Assembly (NCBI GenBank): GCA_026126025.1
Contig: JAHCJZ010000002.1
Location: 248,001 to 312,000 of the forward strand
DNA: 64,000 bases
DNA from: Bauldia sp.
GTDB lineage: Bacteria > Pseudomonadota > Alphaproteobacteria > Rhizobiales > Kaistiaceae
Direction of reading: 5' to 3'
Shown: one piece after another, positions 48,784 to 56,161 of the stretch
How the letters are laid out: each line of letters starts with the position of its first letter
Numbering within the stretch: the stretch's first letter is position 1
The notes under the pieces: model-generated
What the model was told of the DNA's origin: nothing
Seen by the model: the letters and a program-made list of their open reading frames with translations, nothing else
Database searches by the model: none
Translations under genes and position numbers: made by a program

Positions 48784-48796
48784 ATGCGCAACGCAT
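48784..48796 (+). promoter_or_regulatory. Rightward operator O4, identical to O1
   Basis: ATGCGCAACGCAT immediately upstream of and touching the -35 of the rightward promoter. Together with the following TTG it repeats 15 bases of the cI-cro region exactly. Confidence 0.75.
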
Positions 48797-48825
48797 TGAC
48801 AGCGATTATGCGATCTGCATAGATA
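48796..48825 (+). promoter_or_regulatory. Rightward early promoter
   Basis: A perfect TTGACA (48796-48801) with a -10 region GCATAGATA (48817-48825; CATAGA after a 16-base or TAGATA after an 18-base spacer). It resembles the leftward promoter closely, and operators O4 and O5 flank and occupy it. The first gene starts at 48857 with GGAGACC upstream. Confidence 0.75.
48808..48820 (+). promoter_or_regulatory. Rightward operator O5, ATGC-N5-GCAT
   Basis: ATGCGATCTGCAT within the spacer and overlapping the -10 of the rightward promoter, 11 bases after O4. CI binding would block the promoter. Confidence 0.7.
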
Positions 48826-48856
48826 GTGCATCGCCCCCGGGACGGAGACCCCGCCG

Positions 48857-49126
48857 ATGCACTCACCCCTCGCCCACGTCCTGCCGATGGACGCCGCTCC
48901 CGGCGACGGGACCGTCGTCAACGCCATCACCCGGGACGGATCGCGAATCGTGCGCGTCGAGCGGATGGACGGCCGGTTCGTCGGCCCGGACCGCGACTAC
49001 CGGCCGGACGAGCTGTTCGGCTTCCTCGTTCCGTCACCGGAGGCGGAGGAGCGGGAGCGAATCACGGACGACCATTTCGACGAGTACGACGCCGACCGCA
49101 GCCTCGGCCATGAGGTCGACGCATGA
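48857..49126 (+). CDS. First gene of the rightward early operon, function unknown
   Basis: An 89-residue acidic protein: [40 protein letters not shown], then an acidic C-terminus ([23 protein letters not shown]). It starts about 25 bases after the predicted transcription start, with CGGAGACC as ribosome-binding site, so it should be among the first proteins made on induction. It overlaps the next gene by four bases. No family was recognised. Confidence 0.7.
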   Translation: MHSPLAHVLPMDAAPGDGTVVNAITRDGSRIVRVERMDGRFVGPDRDYRPDELFGFLVPSPEAEERERITDDHFDEYDADRSLGHEVDA

Positions 49127-49371
49127 CCGGACACCGCGACTACGACCTCACCGACGCCAGCGTGGTCCGCAACGGCGACCCGTTCGACATGCCCTCCCAG
49201 CCGCAGCCCGGCGAGGACGACGAGCGCGAGCTGATCTACCGCGACCTGCAGGAGGCGACGGCCGACCTAGAGCGGCTGCGGCAGGCGGCGCGGGCTGTTG
49301 TCGAAGCCGCTGCCACCGGCTCCACGGCCCTTCTCCACCACGCCATTTCCACCCTCAAGGAGGCCCTGTGA
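49123..49371 (+). CDS. Small early protein with C-terminal helix
   Basis: An 82-residue protein. The N-terminal half is polar and acidic ([28 protein letters not shown]) and the second half is a single helix ([39 protein letters not shown]). It overlaps the upstream gene by ATGA and the pentapeptide gene by one base (TGATG). No family was recognised; coupling supports that it is real. Confidence 0.65.
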   Translation: MTGHRDYDLTDASVVRNGDPFDMPSQPQPGEDDERELIYRDLQEATADLERLRQAARAVVEAAATGSTALLHHAISTLKEAL

Positions 49372-50072
49372 TGATCAAGTTCGACGTGCTTTCGCGCTGG
49401 GCCGGCGCGGTGAAATTCACAGCCGAGATCGACTGCGCTGAGGACGCTCCGCGGAGCATCAAACTCGGGCTGGCGATCCGCTGGGGGCTCAAGGCGAAGG
49501 CCGACCTCAGCGGTGCCGACCTCCGCGGTGCCGACCTCAGCGGTGCCAACCTCCGCGGTGCCTACCTCAGCGATGCCGACCTCCGCGGTGCCAACCTCAG
49601 CGGGGCCGACCTCAGCGGTGCCGACCTCAGCGGTGCCAACCTCAGCGGGGCCGACCTCAGCGGTGCCAACCTCAGCGGTGCCAACCTCAGCGATGCCTAC
49701 CTCAGCGATGCCGACCTCCGCGGTGCCAACCTCAGCGGTGCCAACCTCAGCGGTGCCAACCTCTGCGGTGCTCCGGTGGTCCCGAATATCGACGCGGCAA
49801 TTCTCGCCGCGGTCGAGACGCCCGGCAACGACCTCTACATGGGGTTGTGGCACTCCTGCGAAACCACTCACTGCCGCGCCGGCTGGGCGATCCATTTGGC
49901 GGGCGAGGCCGGCTACGCGCTGGAGGCCAAGGTTGGCCCCGCAGCGGCAGGCGCGCTGATCTACCACGCCTCGACCCCTGACGCGCCGATCCCGGATTTT
50001 TACGCCAGCAACGATGCCGCGCTGGCGGACCTCCGCGCGCGCGCAGCTGCTGCGGCCGAGGCGGGCACATGA
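49371..50072 (+). CDS. Pentapeptide-repeat protein
   Basis: A 233-residue protein. After a 43-residue N-terminus ([21 protein letters not shown]), residues 44-133 hold 18 tandem A(D/N/Y)L(S/R/C)(G/D) pentapeptides, which fold as a right-handed quadrilateral beta-helix. The C-terminal 100 residues ([29 protein letters not shown]) are a conserved phage/bacterial extension. Pentapeptide proteins such as MfpA and Qnr mimic DNA and bind gyrase; here a role against host DNA enzymes is possible but unproven. The stretch is encoded by 15-base repeats. Confidence 0.85.
   Translation: MIKFDVLSRWAGAVKFTAEIDCAEDAPRSIKLGLAIRWGLKAKADLSGADLRGADLSGANLRGAYLSDADLRGANLSGADLSGADLSGANLSGADLSGANLSGANLSDAYLSDADLRGANLSGANLSGANLCGAPVVPNIDAAILAAVETPGNDLYMGLWHSCETTHCRAGWAIHLAGEAGYALEAKVGPAAAGALIYHASTPDAPIPDFYASNDAALADLRARAAAAAEAGT
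49500..49769 (+). repeat. Eighteen-unit tandem array of 15-base repeats (pentapeptide coding)
   Basis: Units of the form GCC(G/A)ACCTC(A/C)(G/C)CGGTG, with almost no synonymous variation. Such identity at the DNA level suggests recent expansion by slippage or recombination. Antisense reading gives a spurious repetitive frame (AEVGT). Confidence 0.85.
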
Positions 50073-50161
50073 CCCGCGCCACCGCCCTCCACACCATCGC
50101 GTCCCTTGCCGCTGTCCTGCTGTGGATCGGGGCGTTCGTTTTGATCGGGAGCGCAGCATGA
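50069..50161 (+). CDS. 30-residue single-span membrane peptide
   Basis: Starts in an ATGA overlap with the pentapeptide gene and ends in an ATGA overlap with the next gene. Translation: [17 protein letters not shown], then [13 protein letters not shown], a single transmembrane helix after a short N-terminus. Coupling at both ends supports translation. Small membrane proteins like this are common in early phage operons and may affect the host envelope. Confidence 0.65.
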   Translation: MTRATALHTIASLAAVLLWIGAFVLIGSAA

Positions 50162-50676
50162 GCAAGGCACGCAAGAGGGCGGCGCTGCCCGACGTGAAGA
50201 TCGGCGACTACGTCCTGATCGGCTCCACCTCGGCGTCGTTCCCCGGCAACTGGAGCACCGGCCTCGTGCTGTGGGTCGGCAAGGGGGACGTGCTTATCGA
50301 GCGGGCCAACCAAAATGGCGGCACGTGGCGCGAGGTCGATAGCATCCTGCATGTCCGCGCCCACGGCACATTGGAGCATTGCTGGGAAGCCCAGCGCAGG
50401 GCGGGCGAGGTTGTCCGCGACCTGATCCGGGCTGCCCATGAGGCTGAAAGCGCGCTCGTCTCTGCACGAGACAAGGTTTGGAACAAGCTGGACGAATTCG
50501 CCTCCGGACTGGCGATCACCATGCCCGACTTCGCCGCTATCGAGGACGAGCGGAAGTCGTTCGGACCGATTGCTGATCAGGAGGACGCGGAAGCGCAGAG
50601 GCGCGTGCGCGCCGCAGGCATCCCGACCGACATGGCCCGCGTCCGTGGTGAGACCAGCGAGGGGAGCGGGACATGA
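50158..50676 (+). CDS. Early phage protein with SH3-like N-terminus
   Basis: A 172-residue protein: basic [11 protein letters not shown], then DVKIGDYVLIGSTSASFPGNWSTGLVLWVGKGDVLIERANQNG, a small beta domain, and a helical charged C-terminus (EVVRDLIRAAHEAESALVSARDKVWNKLDEF). Coupled both ways. No family was recognised; a nucleic-acid or protein-binding adaptor role would fit the composition. Confidence 0.65.
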   Translation: MSKARKRAALPDVKIGDYVLIGSTSASFPGNWSTGLVLWVGKGDVLIERANQNGGTWREVDSILHVRAHGTLEHCWEAQRRAGEVVRDLIRAAHEAESALVSARDKVWNKLDEFASGLAITMPDFAAIEDERKSFGPIADQEDAEAQRRVRAAGIPTDMARVRGETSEGSGT

Positions 50677-51020
50677 GCGACATCCCGATTGTGTCGGATC
50701 ATGCTCTCGTCCGCTTCATCGAGCGCATCAAGGGCGTCAGCCTCGACCAATACCGCGACGAAATACTCGGGCTGCTCCGCGAAGGTCGTCCCAATCCGAT
50801 CCCCGATCACGGGCACGACGACGGCATTCTATTTGTCATTGAGAATGAATCCGCGCCGCCTGTGGTGGTGACGGTGCTCTCGCCGGGGATGAGGCCGCGG
50901 AGGCCGGGAGCGAAGAGACGGCTGTGGTTCACCACGCGAACTCTCGTCCACATCCCCACGACGGAAAAAGGGCTGACGGCCACACCCGCCGCCCGCTCCG
51001 CCAACCCGGAGGAGCGGTAG
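50673..51020 (+). CDS. Early phage protein with DHALVRFIERI motif
   Basis: A 115-residue protein starting with SDIPIVSDHALVRFIERIKGVSLDQYRDEIL, a pattern found in several small phage and plasmid proteins, followed by a beta-rich part (GILFVIENESAPPVVVTVL) and a basic C-terminus. Coupled upstream by ATGA. The fold resembles small RNase-toxin-like proteins, but no catalytic evidence is visible. Confidence 0.65.
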   Translation: MSDIPIVSDHALVRFIERIKGVSLDQYRDEILGLLREGRPNPIPDHGHDDGILFVIENESAPPVVVTVLSPGMRPRRPGAKRRLWFTTRTLVHIPTTEKGLTATPAARSANPEER

Positions 51021-51122
51021 ATGCTCCTCACCCTCCTCCTCACCGCCGGGGTGATCGCACTGTCTGCCGGCGCCGCGATGGCGCTGTCGCGGGCGGTCCA
51101 TGGACGGCGTCATCATGGGTGA
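51021..51122 (+). CDS. 33-residue membrane peptide
   Basis: Starts directly after the preceding TAG (GGAGCGGTAGATG). Translation: MLLTLLLTAGVIALSAGAAM, then ALSRAVHGRRHHG: one hydrophobic helix and a basic, His-rich tail. A GGAG site precedes the start. The 3' end overlaps the next gene. Too short for standard gene callers. Confidence 0.55.
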   Translation: MLLTLLLTAGVIALSAGAAMALSRAVHGRRHHG

Positions 51123-51624
51123 TCGGCGCGAATGGAGCCCTGAGGAGGACTATCCCCGCCGCGCCCGCGGTCACGCCGCCGCGGTCGACCGCATCCTCGA
51201 GGACGCGAGCAACGTCGTCCCGATGCACGGCAGGCGCTTCCAGGACATGCGGACCAAGTTTGCCGGCGTGACTGATGCCGTCGGCTGGTACTCCGAGGGC
51301 GATCGCGTTGGGCTGCTGGAGGGCGTTCACGCCCCGCCGGTGGACGCCACCGGCGACAAGTTCATCGACCAGTACCTCTGCGACGTGTTCGCGGCGCTGA
51401 CGAAGATGCCGTGGGCGACGACGCGCATCGGCCACCTCCAGACCAAGGCCCGGGACAACCGACACGCCGCGAAGGCGTGCCGCGAGAGCGCCGCCAAGGG
51501 CGGGGAGCACGCGGCGATGTTCGCCGGCGCCGCCGAGGATCACGACCGGCTGGCGGACGTGCTGGAGCGCTGGGCCGACGCTTTCCACGCGGCCGCGACC
51601 GCCCCGCCGCCGAGCGCGGCCTGA
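51115..51624 (+). CDS. Early phage protein of unknown function
   Basis: A 169-residue protein from ATG 51115 (MGDRREWSPEEDYPRRARG); an ATG at 51100 would add five residues. The helical core includes AAVDRILEDASNVVPMHGRRFQDMRTKF and DKFIDQYLCDVFAALTKMPWATTRIGHL, and it ends in an Ala/Pro-rich tail. It overlaps the membrane peptide at its start. No family was recognised. Confidence 0.65.
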   Translation: MGDRREWSPEEDYPRRARGHAAAVDRILEDASNVVPMHGRRFQDMRTKFAGVTDAVGWYSEGDRVGLLEGVHAPPVDATGDKFIDQYLCDVFAALTKMPWATTRIGHLQTKARDNRHAAKACRESAAKGGEHAAMFAGAAEDHDRLADVLERWADAFHAAATAPPPSAA

Positions 51625-51650
51625 ACCACACCGAGAGGGACCGCCACCCG

Positions 51651-51920
51651 ATGAGCATGGAAACCGGCTATGTCGTCGCCATCAAAGGCTGGGTGGCGGC
51701 CGACCCGCAGAACCTCGACCAGCACGCCGCCGCGATCGCCGCGCTGCAGAAGGCCAAGGCTGGCGACTTCACCGACCTCCACAAGATCATGGTGGTCGAG
51801 AGCAGCGCGATCGTCGCGCGCAGCCGGCGGACGAAAGCGCCGGCGGATGCGCCCGACAGCGCGCAAGACGACCTTCTCTCGACCGGCCTCCCCGCCGTCG
51901 CCGACCAGGCGCACGCGTGA
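51651..51920 (+). CDS. Early phage protein of unknown function
   Basis: An 89-residue protein from ATG 51651 (MSMETGYVVAIKGWVAADPQNLDQHAAAIAALQKAKAGD). The N-terminal 55 residues look like a small alpha/beta domain and the C-terminus is polar. It starts 26 bases after the upstream stop (GAGAGGG upstream) and overlaps the next gene by one base (TGATG). No family was recognised. Confidence 0.6.
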   Translation: MSMETGYVVAIKGWVAADPQNLDQHAAAIAALQKAKAGDFTDLHKIMVVESSAIVARSRRTKAPADAPDSAQDDLLSTGLPAVADQAHA

Positions 51921-52144
51921 TGGCCGGCGAGCAGGCGGCGTTCTGGGTCGTGTGGAACCCGTCCGGGTGGAATCCCACCGTGCGGCACGAGACGTTCACC
52001 GCGGCCGACCAGGAAGCGCGCCGACTTGCGGCGGCGAACCCGCGGCACTCGTTCTTCGTGCTGCGCGCAGTGTCGGTCTCCACGCTCCGCGATCCGGTCG
52101 ACACCACGCTGCTGCTGGTTCCCGACGATGGGCTGCCATTCTGA
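51920..52144 (+). CDS. Small beta-rich early protein
   Basis: A 74-residue protein: MAGEQAAFWVVWNPSGWNPTVRHETFTAADQEARRLAAANPRHSFFVL. The start with two beta strands and a helix (FTAADQEARRLAAANP) is a small alpha/beta fold seen in many phage early proteins of the DUF-type. Coupled upstream (TGATG) and downstream (TGATG). Function unknown. Confidence 0.65.
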   Translation: MAGEQAAFWVVWNPSGWNPTVRHETFTAADQEARRLAAANPRHSFFVLRAVSVSTLRDPVDTTLLLVPDDGLPF

Positions 52145-52371
52145 TGGACCTCCCCGAGCTCACCCGCGAACTGGACCCGGCCGAACTCGACGAGCGCGTC
52201 GAGACGCTGGCGATCGGCATCTACGGGCGATTCCGCCGGGCGATCGACATTGGCGAGACGCCTGAGCGCATGTGGGGCCGCGCGAGACCCGTCGTCCAGG
52301 ATTGCTTTCGAGCCGAAGCCGCGGATGGTCTCGCGGCGCTGGAGCGCGCGGGATGGAGGATCGAACGGTGA
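52144..52371 (+). CDS. Small helical early protein
   Basis: A 75-residue acidic helical protein (LPELTRELDPAELDERVETLAIGIYGRFRRAIDIGETPE). Its TGATG overlap upstream and GTGA overlap with the exonuclease gene downstream indicate coupled expression, so it may assist the recombination genes. No family was recognised. Confidence 0.65.
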   Translation: MDLPELTRELDPAELDERVETLAIGIYGRFRRAIDIGETPERMWGRARPVVQDCFRAEAADGLAALERAGWRIER

Positions 52372-53312
52372 TCCAGCCCCGCACCCTCGCGCCCGGCGAG
52401 ATCATTACCGAAGCCGGCGTCTACTTCGGCCTCGACGAGAATACCTATCACCGCTCGCCGTGGCTCGGCTCCACCGACATTCGCCGCCTCCGCCGCTCCG
52501 CCCCGGACTTCTGGTGGCATTCATGGATGAACCCCGCCCGGCCAGAAGACAGGCCGACCGAGGCACTGATCTTCGGCCGCGCTGTGCATCGCCGCGTGCT
52601 GGAGGGCGCCGCGGCGTTCGAGCGTCGCTACGCGCCGGCGGAGTACCCCGGGAACATCAAGGCGGGGAAGGACGAGCGCGCCGAGATCGAGGCAAGCGGA
52701 CGCATCGCGCTCCGCCGCGCCGACTACGATCGGATCTCAATCGCCGGTTCGATGATCGCGCTCAATCCCAATCTCGCCGACGCGTTCTCGGGGGGCGCGG
52801 CCGAGGTTAGCGTGTTCTGGCATCAGGACGGCGTCCCGATGAAGTGCCGGTTCGACTACCTCAAGCTCCGCGCCATCGCGGACCTGAAGTCGATCCGCAA
52901 TAGCCGCGAGATCGACTTCGTCGAGGCGTGCAAGCGCCGCGCTGGTGACAGCCGGTTCGATATCCAGGCCCGGCACTACAGCAACGGCCGTCGCGCCATG
53001 GGGGCGCTGGTGCGCGATGGCCGGGTCGCCGGCGAGCACGATGCCGATTGGCTCAGCCGAGTGATCAGCGTGACGGCCTTCGCCTTCGTGTTCGTGTTCT
53101 GGCAGGCGGAGGACGCGCCGATCACCTGGGCATACCAACTCTCCCCCGAGAACCCGATCCTCACCAAAGGCCAGGACGCCATCGACCGCGCCGTTGAGCG
53201 CTTCCGATCCTTCTCGGAGCGCTTCGGACCTGACGAGGCGTGGGTGCTCGCCGAACCGATCAACGAAATGGACGAAAGCGACCTGCCGCCGTGGTGGGAC
53301 CGCGCCGCGTGA
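52368..53312 (+). CDS. YqaJ/RecE-like PD-(D/E)XK exonuclease
   Basis: A 314-residue protein starting at GTG 52368, eight bases after a GGAGG ribosome-binding site. Motifs of the exonuclease VIII/YqaJ-like group are present: early YHRSPWLGSTDIRRL, LIFGRAVHRRVLEG, then the active-site region MKCRFDYLKLRAIADLKS (catalytic Asp and DxK). It would make 3' single-strand tails for the annealing protein encoded next. Together they form a phage recombination pair. Confidence 0.85.
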   Translation: MIQPRTLAPGEIITEAGVYFGLDENTYHRSPWLGSTDIRRLRRSAPDFWWHSWMNPARPEDRPTEALIFGRAVHRRVLEGAAAFERRYAPAEYPGNIKAGKDERAEIEASGRIALRRADYDRISIAGSMIALNPNLADAFSGGAAEVSVFWHQDGVPMKCRFDYLKLRAIADLKSIRNSREIDFVEACKRRAGDSRFDIQARHYSNGRRAMGALVRDGRVAGEHDADWLSRVISVTAFAFVFVFWQAEDAPITWAYQLSPENPILTKGQDAIDRAVERFRSFSERFGPDEAWVLAEPINEMDESDLPPWWDRAA

Positions 53313-53325
53313 ACTGGAGACCGTG

Positions 53326-54780
53326 ATGAACAAGCGCGCCGAAGCCAAGACTGCCACCGCCGAGATCGTCGACGAGGCCGACATTCTGCCGCCGGCGATC
53401 AGCGCCGACGAGGTTGACGCGTCCCTCGCCGTCGGCCTGACGCGCGCCGAGATCGATACGCAGATCGCGACGGCGCGGCGGTTCCCGCGCGAGCTGACTG
53501 ACGTGCGCAACCGGCTCCTGACCTACGTCACCCTCGACGAGGAGACGGCCGAGGAGTGCATGTACGCGCTCCCCCGCGGCGGCAAGCCGATCAAAGGGCC
53601 GAGCATCCGGTTCGCCGAGGCGCTGAAGGCGTCGTTTGGCAACTGCAGGGTGGCGGCGCGGATCGTCCATGTGGACCGGGTCGAGAAGGTCGTCATCGCC
53701 GAAGGCATTTTCCACGACCTCGAGACCAACGCCGCCAGCAAGGCCGAGGTCCGGCGCCGAATCGTCGACAAGCACAACCGGCTGTTCTCGAACGACATGA
53801 TCATCGTTACCGGGAACGCCGCGTGCTCGATCGCGCTCCGCAACGCGATCCTGTCCGGCGTCCCCAAGCCGGTGTGGCGGAAGGCTTACGACGCCGTCCA
53901 GCGCGTGATCGCCGGCGACCAGATCACCCTCAGCGAAAATCGGGAGAAGGCCGTCAGCGCATTCGCGCGCTTCGGCGTCACGCCGGCGCAGGTGTTCGAG
54001 TCGCTCGGCCTGGCGAGCGAGATCGACATCACGCTGGATCATATCCCGGTGTTGCGCGGCATGTACGCCGCGCTGAAGAACGGGGAGTCCACCGTCGAGG
54101 AGATGTTCGCGCCAGCGTCGAAGGCCGCGGGCCATGCGACCGTGGCGAACCCACTCTCCGACGAGACCGTCGACCCGGAGACCGGAGAAATCCAGTCGAC
54201 GGGCGAGACGGCCAAACCGTCACCCGCCAGCGACGCTCCTGCGGGCGGCGCGGGCGATTCCACTGCCAACCCACAAACTGATGAAAGGCTTGCTCTTGGG
54301 GCGGCTCAGGCCGCGGTGGTTACGGAAACCGATGCGGTCGCGCAGGAGACCGCTCCCCCTCCACCCAATTCCAACGCCGCCGAGTCCTCCCCGGCGGCTG
54401 GTGACGCTGCTCCTCCGTCCGCGGCGTCACCGGGGCCGGCCGATCTCCTTCCGTCGGCCGGCTCTTCTCCCGCGCCCGCGCCTGCCGAGGACAAGATCGG
54501 TGAGTTGACCAAGATCGAGGGCGAGATCGTCCGCACGCACCACATGCGGCTGGCGACGCTCCTCGACTCCACCGAGATCACCCGCTTCGGCGACCACGCG
54601 ATCCGCGACCACAAGGCGAAGCCGGGCTCAGCTCTCTTCAAGGCCCTTGCCTTCGTCAGCGGCCAGCATGTCCGTCGGGCGAAAGGCAAAGAGGAGACCG
54701 AGGTCGTCGACCGTACCGTCGAGCGGATGCTGATGCGGGCGACGAAGCAGGTCGACGATATGTTCGCGGGGGCGCAGTGA
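53326..54780 (+). CDS. Probable recombination/annealing protein (phage SSAP-like)
   Basis: A 484-residue protein. Residues about 25-255 hold the conserved core: ECMYALPRGGKPIKGPSIRFAE, GIFHDLETNAASKAEV, NRLFSNDMIIVTGNAACSIALRNAI and FARFGVTPAQVFESLGL. This core recurs in many phages next to PD-(D/E)XK exonucleases. A Pro/Ala/Thr-rich linker follows, with a charged helical C-terminus. A single-strand annealing or ssDNA-binding role is inferred from this pairing. The family itself is not RecT or Bet by motif. It has a GGAGACC site before ATG 53326. Confidence 0.7.
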   Translation: MNKRAEAKTATAEIVDEADILPPAISADEVDASLAVGLTRAEIDTQIATARRFPRELTDVRNRLLTYVTLDEETAEECMYALPRGGKPIKGPSIRFAEALKASFGNCRVAARIVHVDRVEKVVIAEGIFHDLETNAASKAEVRRRIVDKHNRLFSNDMIIVTGNAACSIALRNAILSGVPKPVWRKAYDAVQRVIAGDQITLSENREKAVSAFARFGVTPAQVFESLGLASEIDITLDHIPVLRGMYAALKNGESTVEEMFAPASKAAGHATVANPLSDETVDPETGEIQSTGETAKPSPASDAPAGGAGDSTANPQTDERLALGAAQAAVVTETDAVAQETAPPPPNSNAAESSPAAGDAAPPSAASPGPADLLPSAGSSPAPAPAEDKIGELTKIEGEIVRTHHMRLATLLDSTEITRFGDHAIRDHKAKPGSALFKALAFVSGQHVRRAKGKEETEVVDRTVERMLMRATKQVDDMFAGAQ

Positions 54781-54923
54781 AGCACCCCATTCCCGAGGAT
54801 CAGGCCGCATTCCCGCGCTGGGCCCGCCGCGCGCTGGTCGCACTTGCCGTCGTCATCCTGGCCGGCGCCGTCTGGCTCTTGGTCGGCGGAATCGCAGCGG
54901 CGATCGTCGGAGGGTTCCGGTAG
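54777..54923 (+). CDS. 48-residue single-span membrane protein
   Basis: GTG start in a GTGA overlap with the upstream gene. Translation begins MKHPIPEDQAAFPRWARR, then the transmembrane helix ALVALAVVILAGAVWLLVGG, ending IAAAIVGGFR. The next gene starts directly after its TAG. The sequence is typical of small phage membrane proteins; function unknown. Confidence 0.65.
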   Translation: MKHPIPEDQAAFPRWARRALVALAVVILAGAVWLLVGGIAAAIVGGFR

Positions 54924-55097
54924 ATGGCCCGATATCGCGTGTCCGTCCGCATCACCAAGAACGCCGACGTCTACGTCACCGCCGGCGACGAGCAGGCCGC
55001 CCAGGAGCTCGCCGTCGAGAAGGCGATGGGCTGGGACGGAGTCGTCGAGGCCGAGGCAGTCGACTGCGAGCGGGATTTCGGAGGGCTGCGGGGATGA
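54924..55097 (+). CDS. 57-residue early protein
   Basis: ATG directly after the preceding TAG, ending in an ATGA overlap with the methylase-like gene. Translation: MARYRVSVRITKNADVYVTA, GDEQAAQELAVEKAMGW, DGVVEAEAVDCERDFGGLRG. Two strands and a helix make a compact alpha/beta fold. No family was recognised, but coupling on both sides supports it. Confidence 0.65.
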   Translation: MARYRVSVRITKNADVYVTAGDEQAAQELAVEKAMGWDGVVEAEAVDCERDFGGLRG

Positions 55098-55760
55098 GGG
55101 TGCTCGTCGCCTGCGAATACTCCGGCCGAGTCCGCGACGCCTTCATCGCCGTCGGGCATGACGCGCTCTCATGCGACTTTCTCGCGACCGAGTCTCCCGG
55201 TCCGCACTACCAGGGCGATGTGCGCGACATTCTCGGCGACGGCTGGGACCTTATGATCGCCCACCCACCATGCACCTACCTCACGGTGGCCGGCCTCTTC
55301 CGCAACAAGGGCAACCCAGAGCGCGCCGCTAAGACCGAGGAGGCGCTCGAGTTCGTTCGGGTCCTCCTCGCCGCGCCGATCCAACGGAAGGCGCTGGAGA
55401 ACCCCGTCGGCTGCATCAGCAGCCGCATCCGCAAACCGAACCAGATCATCCAGCCCTTTCAGTTCGGCGAGGACGCCAGCAAGGCGACGTGCCTCTGGCT
55501 TGAAGGACTAGGGCCGCTGCCGATCGACCCAACCGCTCGTAGGGGGGGGGCGCATGGTCGAGTGGCCCCGCGGAAGCGGTAAGATGGTTGAGCGCTGGTC
55601 GAACCAAACCGACAGTGGTCAGAACCGGCTGCCGCCGTCCGAGCACCGGTGGAAGGACCGGAGCCGCACCTACCCCGCGATTGCGACAGCGTTCGCGCGC
55701 CATTGGGGCGTTGCCGGCGCCGCCGAGGCCGGCCTTTTCTCGAGGCTCGACGCGGCATGA
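55094..55760 (+). CDS. Phage cytosine-methylase-like protein split by a G9 tract
   Basis: The zero frame runs from ATG 55094 to TGA 55582 (162 residues): MRVLVACEYSGRVRDAFIAVGH, LMIAHPPCTYLTVAG and KATCLWLEGL, matching the N-terminal part of phage DNA cytosine methylase-like proteins (the PPC is the catalytic motif). The usual C-terminus (QTDSGQNRLPPSEHRWKDRSRTYPAIATAFA) is in the next frame and ends at 55760. One G fewer in the nine-G run at 55542-55550 would restore a 221-residue protein. Either a phase-variable gene, a recent mutation or a sequencing error is possible. Confidence 0.75.
55542..55550 (+). repeat. Homopolymeric G9 tract in the methylase gene
   Basis: Nine consecutive G at the frame break of the methylase-like gene. 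Such tracts are slippage-prone in cells and error-prone in sequencing. G8 restores the frame across the tract. Confidence 0.8.
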
Positions 55761-56161
55761 GCTCGCTCTCCCAAGGCGCCCTGATCCGCGTGCTGATCCG
55801 GCAAGGGGCGACGATCCCGTGCGGCCGCTGCCGAAAGCCGCTGACGGTCGACGATGCCGTGGAGCGCGAGCATCCGATCCCGAAGGGCATCGGCGGCGCT
55901 GACGACGAGAGCAACGCCATCATCAGTCACAAGCACCAGTGCCACCGGCCGCACACCACCGGGCGGAAGTTCGGCGCCGAGAAGACGGTCACCACCGCGA
56001 ACAGCGACATCGGGAAGATCGCGAAGGTTCGCCGGCTGACGAAGGCGCAGGAGGAGTCCCGCCGGCGGATGCTGGCCCGGGATCAGGGCGAGGAGCGCCC
56101 GCGCTCGAAATGGCCGAAGCAGAAGATGCGCTGGCGGAACTCGTTTGCGAGGGGGAAGTGA
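55757..56161 (+). CDS. HNH-type nuclease-like protein
   Basis: A 134-residue protein from ATG 55757 (ATGA overlap). It contains IPCGRCRKPLTVDDAVEREHPIPKGIGGADDESNAIISHKHQCHRPHTTGRKF: the first zinc Cys pair, an ExxH as first catalytic element, N in ESNA, and CHxxHT as the last, an HNH layout common in phages. The basic C-terminus (RWRNSFARGK) would bind DNA. A role in DNA packaging or restriction is possible; the second HNH of the phage is next to terminase. Confidence 0.75.
   Translation: MSSLSQGALIRVLIRQGATIPCGRCRKPLTVDDAVEREHPIPKGIGGADDESNAIISHKHQCHRPHTTGRKFGAEKTVTTANSDIGKIAKVRRLTKAQEESRRRMLARDQGEERPRSKWPKQKMRWRNSFARGK

Noticed and set aside
48571-48930. Minus-strand open frame before the rightward promoter
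   Set aside because: It crosses the promoter and operators, and its translation looks random.
49500-49769. Possible CRISPR array
   Set aside because: Repeats are 15-base contiguous coding units without spacers.
49236-50174. Long minus-strand open frame with TAEVG repeats
   Set aside because: It is the antisense of the 15-base pentapeptide array and has no start context; the plus frame is the real gene.
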